64,000 bases of DNA from Cryptomeria japonica (lineage: Eukaryota; Streptophyta; Pinopsida; Cupressales; Cupressaceae). Made by a program: the position numbers and the translations under genes. Positions 57,720 to 64,000 of the stretch are shown here, piece after piece. The notes beneath the pieces are model-generated. The model had not been told where the DNA came from and did no database searches. It saw nothing but the letters and a program-made list of their open reading frames with translations. Where the stretch lies: positions 144,667,247-144,731,246 of the forward strand of contig NC_081412.1 of NCBI RefSeq assembly GCF_030272615.1, in the 5' to 3' direction. Numbering within the stretch: position 1 is the first letter of the stretch; each line of letters opens with the position of its first letter.

Positions 57720-59171
57720 TGTAAAAAATGATTGATTAACCAATTAATTGAGCAATTTTAATTATGATATATAATATTACATGCCTCTAAATATAAATAT
57801 AACATGTCATAATAATCAAATCTGAAAACACAATTAAATTTTTTTGCAACCCACAAGACAATTTTAGAATAATAAATTAAGATTTTTATGAAATTAACCA
57901 CTAAATTTATGTAATTCAATTGAAAATATGATTGATGAGTGAAAAAACTAATGCTAAAATACACACAAATAAGATCTAAGACAATAAATAAAAATCAAGC
58001 GTGAAAGAAGTTGGGGTCACCAAAATATTTTGGTGAAAATTTGGAATTAGGGTTTTAATTACGATAATAAAACCACTAACTAACCAAATTAACCAAAAAA
58101 TTGAAACAAGGGTGAATCCAATAGATCTAGTCACAATCTAAATAAGGAAAGGGCTAAATTCTTATTATATTCACTAGTTATTTGTTTTTTACACCCTTTC
58201 TTAGTTGAAATGGGAAGGTAATTGTGAAATTAATTTAAAATAATGAATAATTGAAATAAATTATCAAAAACAAATTACTACAGATACCCCTCAAACCCAC
58301 AAACTAAGAGCTGGGTAAAAGAAGATGTTTACAACCTATACTTAGAATTTTGGCCTGATTTTTTGAGACCAAGTAGTACAAATTCACCCCAGTCCTTCGA
58401 ATTTTGCTTTGTTGAAAGTTGAACTTGTTTGTCACTATCAACTCTACTAGATTAAGTATGTATAGCTCTAGATCCTATTTATTGCACATAGAAAGAGAGG
58501 GAAAGATGTTATGTATAGGGGTTTGCCTTAGGTCAAACCCTAGTTCAGGAATTAACCTTGAAATTGGAATGGTAATTGAAATTGAAACCATTGAAAAATG
58601 CTTTCCTTTTGAGGGAAAGTCCGGATCTGAAGTAAAATTCTTGTAAATGAAATGTATACCTTAATGAAGTTTTATTTAATCCTCATGAAAGGGTTTTAGG
58701 ATGCCTTGTAGATATCTTCATAAGAAGTTGATCATGGATGCCATCTTGAATGCATAAACTTTACTTCACTTCTTCTTCAATGCTTGATGAATGACTAATT
58801 TCTTACTCACTTGGATTGATTTAGGATCTTGATTTTGCCTCTTGGAAAAGGTAGGTTTTCAAATTAGAGGGGTAGACAACCTTTTATACTTGTTTTCCCA
58901 AAAAATAATTGAATTTCTGGAGTAGGCAAACACGAGACCAAATTTCCTGCTCATTTGAGATGACCATTATGAGGACCAAAAATGTGTCCTAATTGAGAGG
59001 ACTAGGGTGTTGGGTGCCTTGGTCCTGATAATCATGACTCATGCTTGGAGGAAAGGCATAGAATGAGATGAAAATTTAGGACTATGGATGGTGTGAGTAG
59101 AGTCAAAATAGGCATTAGGCATCAAAAGGTAAAGTACCAAGGTGAGGTCTAAACGAGGATAAAATTGTACA
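57720..59171 (-). mobile_element. Leader and 5' LTR of gypsy element G4
   Basis: On the minus strand the segment begins TGTACAATTTTATCC at 59171 and carries phrases shared with G3: 'catcaagcattgaagaag' near 58780, and 'tctattggattcaccct' near 58120. It runs toward the G4 gag start at 57668. The LTR/leader boundary and primer site are not clear. The frame at 58419-58646 is not supported as a gene. Confidence 0.5.
58018..58035. repeat. 18-bp perfect palindrome
   Basis: CACCAAAATATTTTGGTG is a perfect palindrome lying near the G4 LTR/leader junction. Confidence 0.9.
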
Positions 59172-60090
59172 TGGATATAATTTATGATACTATAGTAACT
59201 AATTGATTACATGTAAAGTAAATTGTAATTCCAAAAGGAAACTAGCTTATGGAAATGATAAATAATGATAAAAAAAATTAAGCATTAAAGCTTACACTAT
59301 GCTTATTAAAGAAACAATGCTTCTATAGGTCTGTAAATTGCATGACCAAAATTCCATGTTGTGCTACAAACTTGACAGAGTTAAACACAACAATGGAATC
59401 AAAACAACTAGATGATATAAAAAAATGAAATGTATAGTAGTGTTACCTCAAGTGGGCCTTGAATTGGGGTAATACACTCTAAAACTAATAGTGATATGAA
59501 ATTTAACTAAATCAAAATTTATTTATTCATGAACATTCACCATACATTTGACATGCTATAAAAATTGCTACGTAATGATGGTCCTATACTAAAGTGAGTC
59601 GTTAACCATATTTGGTCTTTCTTGGACTCATGTGTAGACTAAATCCAACTAACTAACTATATCCATCTATCACTCATTCCATACATTAAGAGGATTATTA
59701 TGTACATGAAAAATGTTAAAAAACGCAGTGATATGATTGTCTAACAAACCACTTTGAAACATAGATGTTCACGATGCAAAGTTACAATATAATCTTAAAT
59801 GATAGTTATTAAGGATAGTATTCATCTCTCAATGAAGTCTTCAGTTAATAAAAATCCTTTGGATAGTTATTGGTTTATTAGTGTAGCATTGAATCAATTG
59901 AACTACAATTTTGCCTTTTTGCTATGGCAACTACACAATTTATATCATCAACTGTAGGAATTGCTTCAATAAATCTAGTTTGCCTGTTGTATAACGAGTT
60001 AGCACAGAAGAAAATACTACATAATGCTAATCATATAAATCCATCACAATTTCACACATAATTGAGCATTCATATATTATCTTATCATTC
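59172..60090. other. No recognisable feature
   Basis: AT-rich and without supported frames. By position it could be the integrase side of the gypsy pol relic to its right, but I read no integrase motif. Confidence 0.35.
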
Positions 60091-60099
60091 ATGAGACAA

Positions 60100-61430
60100 A
60101 CATACCATAATGCTTTTCAATATTCTTAGTGGTGGAAAGTGTCAACTTCCAAGATAAAGGTTTGCAACATATTAAACATAATTTTTTGATAAAAAGATCA
60201 TAAAGTGAGTTACAAAATAGACTCATTGAAGTGTTTCAACATTAAGGAGATAATGTCTTAACTTTTGTGTTGTGTATACAAGAGAAATACATTGTTTCTC
60301 AATTGTAATATATCAAACCTCATAACTGAGTAAAGTGTGGCTTATGTAATACATAACCCATTCTTTACCACTATCATGTCATGTTGTTCTAAAAATGTTG
60401 CAAGAGCATTAGATGAAGCAACAATGTAAAGAAGGAAAGGGCGATCAGGATTTGTTGGTTGTAAGATAGGAGGGTTAGTTAAGTAATGTTTTAAATCATC
60501 AAAGTCTTTTTGACATCTAACATTTCATTTAAAAGCACTGTCCTTTTGAATAAATTGAGTGAAAGGAAGAGTCCAATCCATAAGTTGTGAAATAAGTTGA
60601 TGGATAGCTTGAATATTTCCTTCTAAGAAATGAAGTTGAGATATTTATTTGTAGGAGGTGGCATGTTAACTATTGCATCAATTTTCTTTGTTTCTACTTC
60701 AATACCACAAAGCAAAACAATGAATCCTAATGGTTTTCAACTATCAACACCAAAACAAATATTTTTGGGGATTCAAGTTCATATTATATTTATAGATGCG
60801 TTCAAAAATTTGATGAATAATTTTGACATGATCATGACATGAAATAGATTTGGCCAAGATATTATCAACATAGTCCTCTAAAATTGTATGCATATAGCCA
60901 TGAAAGATAAGAGCCATAGCATGTTGATATGTTGTGCCAACATTCTCTAATCCAAAAGGCATGACAAACCAACAAAATTTTCCCCATACTATTATAAAAG
61001 TTGTTTTATATTGATCTTTAGGATTTATAAAGATTTGTTTGTATCCAAAGAAACCATCCATAAAAGACAATAAGGCATGGCCTACAATGGAATCAACAAT
61101 AATTTTGATGCTTGGAAGGGTTTAATCATCTTTTAAGGGATCTTTTTAAAGTCTCTAAAGTTAGTGCACATTCAAATTCGATGGTATAGTTTAGCAAAAC
61201 AACAATAATTTAGATCCAAGGTGAATATTCAATAAGGTGGATAAAGCTACATTCTAGGAGCCTCTCAATCTTAGCCTTAACCAATCATGCAATCTTGGGG
61301 TTTATTTTTTGAATATTTTGTTTAATGGACTTGGTATCGAGATACAACACAATATTATGAGTCACAATTTGAGCATCAATACTAGGCATATGTGAATAAT
61401 TTCAATCAAAGGAAATCCATGTTCAAGAAA
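60100..61430 (-). pseudogene. Gypsy reverse transcriptase/RNase H relic (element G5)
   Basis: From about 61400 the minus strand reads, in shifting frames, LDTKSIKQNIQKINPKIA, a PLKDD word and IIVDSIVGHALLSFMDG. The 108-codon frame 60744-61070 follows: SFMDGFFGYKQIFINPKDQ, VMPFGLENVGTTYQHAM and an altered catalytic box DYVDNILAKS (normally YVDD). After it come WNVRCQKDFDDLKHYLTNPP and PDRPFLLYI, the RT-RNase H connection. This is the Tat-like gypsy type. It is a different element from G4, whose Gag lies downstream in the wrong order. Confidence 0.8.
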
Positions 61431-62233
61431 AGAATAATCACATTGTACATCAACATCTAAGCATTTTCCAATTTTAATCACTGTTTTAGCATTATTTGGA
61501 ACCATCAAGAAATTTATAGTATCTCATATATGAAGATTATTGTATTTGGGAACATCTAATAGATGAGGGAGCTCTTGAATCATTTTCAATTATTTGATAA
61601 TTTAGTGTCTTTCCAAAGTATTCTTTAGCATTTATACAATAGGGAGATCTAAAATTATAATGATATTAAAGAAGGTTATCATAAGATCCCTTGACTTCAA
61701 CTAACTATTTATCCATTGAAAAGATGACAAATTAAGGTTTGCTAGAAGGAAAACTTATGTCAATTAAGTGAGGATTAATGAGAGGAAGAGATTAAGAAGA
61801 AGTATATATTACATTGACATTGAGAGATGGTCAATGGAATTCTTTGGTGGACTTTGAAGGATTGTAACCAAGACCACAAGAAGCTTCACCCATGTAATGT
61901 TTAATGGGACTTCATTCCTTGTTCACTTACACCACTGTCATTGCCTCTATATCCACTCTTAGATAATATATAAAAACTAGGACCATAAAGGGATGCCATT
62001 TGTGAAAGAGATGGGCCTCATAACTCTCAATGTCATATAAAGAATAATTAGTCATGAAATTAATCTTATGTTGCTAGAAGAATTTGAAACCTTCATAGAT
62101 ATTGTTTTTCTTTGCACAAATGCCTTGTTCAAAATAAGGGGCCCCTTGCTTTTCCTAGCCTTCTTTTCCTATCATGTTGTGTTTTTCATTTTCAAAGATA
62201 CTTTTGAGAGAGGAGTTATGTCTAGTTTTGGGG
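61431..62233. other. Unassigned, probably upstream pol/gag sequence of G5
   Basis: Lies where PR and Gag of G5 would be. I see no protease motif and only short frames. Confidence 0.35.
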
Positions 62234-62545
62234 CCTAAATTTAGTCATGTCTTGGTTAAGGTTTAAAGCTGATATCAATGACGAACCAAGATAAAAAAAA
62301 TAAGAAGTTGAAGATGCAAGTAATCCTCCTAATCTCAAGACCTAAATTTAATCATATCTTGGTCAAGGTTTAAAGGTGATATCAATGATGAACCAAGATA
62401 AAGGAATAAGAAGTTGAAGATTCAAATACTCCTCCTAATCTTGAGACCTAAATTTAGTCATGTTTTAGTTAAGGTTTAAAGGTGATATCAATGACAAACC
62501 AAGATCAAGAATAATACATTGAAGATTTAAGTTGCAAAATTCTGA
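62234..62545. repeat. Three tandem copies of a 106-107-bp unit
   Basis: Units start at about 62234, 62341 and 62447 with CCTAAATTTAGTCATGTCTT-like sequence and share GGTTTAAAGGTGATATCAAT. Related GACCAAGATAA words close each unit. Confidence 0.9.
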
Positions 62546-62700
62546 GCTTTATAAGATTGTGAAAACTTAGAGAAAATTGAACTTCGGGGGATCCTTAATT
62601 GCATGGATTCCCTAAAGTAAACCAAATTCTAATATTCTTGGGCATATGGGAAAAGCCAAAATTTGACCAAAATGCTCAAAATAAAAATTGCACAAGTATA

Positions 62701-63600
62701 TGTTGAGCTTCTCTCTCGCTTTGTTACTATTTGCTTTGATGTTTTACTTGATGTGGATTTGGTCCGCCTCTTGGTTTCCACATTTATTTATCCATTAGTA
62801 TGCAATTGGGCATTGGTTTCTCCTGCACTGGCTGGTTATCATTTTGATATGGGGTCTTTTTACTATGGCGGCTTTCTTCCTTGTCATGAGCTTATGGCTA
62901 ATGGCTAGTTTGGCCAATTACTGCATGAATTATGAATGGGTTTGATATGTGATTCCATGGAAGACACTTGGGCCTACATGGATTTTTTGTTGTATTTGGC
63001 TCTTGATTAGTATGTGGATAGAGCTTGGGTTGTCTTTCAGGCTTTACATTCGTTAATCACCCTGGGTTCTTTGTGCTCTGCTCCTGCTTGTTTGGTTTTT
63101 CCTCTAAGGGTTATTCTACCTCCGGCCTCACCTCATGAACCTCCGAAGGAGAGTTCTAGTTCCTAGTTTTTAGATATCTAAATATTTTCTTTTTGTAGTT
63201 GGTGGAATGGTTTTTGGTGTTGCAGGCTTGAAGGTTCTTCGGCTTCTATCATGCTCAGTTGATTATCTATGGCTTTGGCAGGGAACTTTATCTCACTTAT
63301 CTTCTTGGTGGTCCTTCATGGCAATTTTGACCTTCCCTTCATTCAATGATAGTTTGGTTTTTTGGAATTGTCCTATGGGACCCTTGTAAAAATTGTAGAG
63401 ATAGGGGGTTGGGGGGTCTGACTGGACAAAACATATGATGTAAGGGTAGTGCCTATTTTTATCTTTTTGAAGGCTACAACCAGAGGTTTTCTTGCGGTTT
63501 CTTTCTTGCCGGTATGCCTTTTTTTGAACCCAATGTAAATACGTTATTATTAATATATAAGTTTAGTGGATTTTCCACTTTTATTTAAAAAAAAAAAAAA
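62701..63600 (+). mobile_element. 5'-truncated poly(A) retroposon (LINE-like)
   Basis: It ends in about 15 A residues (63586-63600). The flanks are a direct repeat of at least 13 bases, TTGCACAAGTATA (62688-62700 and 63601-63613), which extends into the A-run. This is the signature of target-primed insertion. Upstream of the A-run is an AATATATAAG-type AT stretch. No RT or endonuclease motif is readable, so only the 3' part is present. The frames at 62663-62908 and 63207-63389 show no domain, and the first crosses the insertion boundary. Confidence 0.8.
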
Positions 63601-63613
63601 TTGCACAAGTATA

Positions 63614-64000
63614 CGAAAATTTGGGATTCCCCGCATAGGTGAAAAGGTCAAGAATGAACTGTGATATGGAGCTTAAAAGTATTGGGCTTTGAAAACTTAG
63701 TAAAAGTAAAGTGTAGGTGATCTTCAAAATCACCCTATCTTGAATCTATAAGGTGGTCAGTAAGATTCCCTTGAGCACTAAGAATTATAGGTATTCGAAA
63801 GAAACTATTTCTTCTGTCGACCAGATTCCTTAAGAGTAGTAGAACAAAACTGCACCACAAAACTTACCAATTGGGATTCTGCAAGTATATGTCGCCAATA
63901 TGAATTCATGAACACATGTGAAACCAAAGTTATAATATATTGCAAGGAGTAGAACTTCGAGGTAATTCTCAAAACCTAAATTCAAATATGAGTCTTTATC
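63614..64000. other. Unassigned right flank
   Basis: Continues the host sequence from before 62687. No feature is recognised. Confidence 0.3.

Noticed and set aside
60630-60842. 70-residue plus-strand frame with a hydrophobic start resembling a signal peptide
   Set aside because: Antisense to the gypsy RT relic G5.
62663-62908. 81-residue plus-strand frame
   Set aside because: It begins in host sequence, crosses the target duplication and enters the poly(A) retroposon, so it cannot be an old gene.

Overview
The window is a block of nested plant LTR retrotransposons with no cellular gene that I can support. I found no rRNA, tRNA or CRISPR locus. The sequence is AT-rich. Essentially every long reading frame is Ty1/copia or Ty3/gypsy Gag-Pol, or a decayed piece of one. 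Several elements still have an initiator-Met-tRNA primer site, a polypurine tract, LTRs and 5-bp target duplications. This suggests a large, TE-rich seed-plant genome. A gymnosperm is plausible from the style of the families, but the sequence cannot prove it.

Layout. (1) 1-869: right end of a copia-type LTR, nested in the left LTR of gypsy element G1. (2) 870-10405: G1, minus strand, chromovirus-like, with about 4.1-kb LTRs, no gag and a broken pol. (3) 10406-16102: 3' end and a probable 5.2-kb LTR of a plus-strand gypsy element, rich in tandem and hairpin repeats. (4) 16103-17785: minus-strand relics, namely a recurring retroelement-type ORF and an RNase H-like domain. (5) 17786-35400: decayed minus-strand copia pol relics, cut at 18254-29008 by a nested stack. 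In that stack solo LTR E contains solo LTR A, which contains full-length copia element C1 (19559-26717); solo LTR B also sits inside E. A further 2.6-kb insertion lies at 30327-32913. (6) 35567-43463: solo LTR C containing the full-length Tnt1/Tork-like copia element C4 (36393-43231). The reverse-transcriptase segment of C4 is tandemly triplicated with an exact 1000-bp period. (7) 43464-44600: 3' end of another gypsy element. (8) 45286-56702: copia element C2, whose 3' LTR is split by element C3 (51160-55535). C3 is an LTR element with no gag or pol; it carries one long unrecognised frame of about 842 codons. (9) 56703-62680: gypsy relics on the minus strand. (10) 62701-63600: a poly(A) retroposon with a 13-bp or longer target duplication.

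Nothing here works together as a pathway. The coherent story is insertion order, read from target duplications, and decay, read from in-frame stops. Many stops look like C-to-T changes at CAG, CAA or CGA codons, as expected for methylated transposons. The observations most worth following up are: the C3 frame, which has eight stops all consistent with Gln codons and no frameshift that I can see; the RT triplication, whose middle copy is a recombinant of its neighbours; and the arrays of short hairpins with co-varying arms inside three different gypsy-type LTRs.
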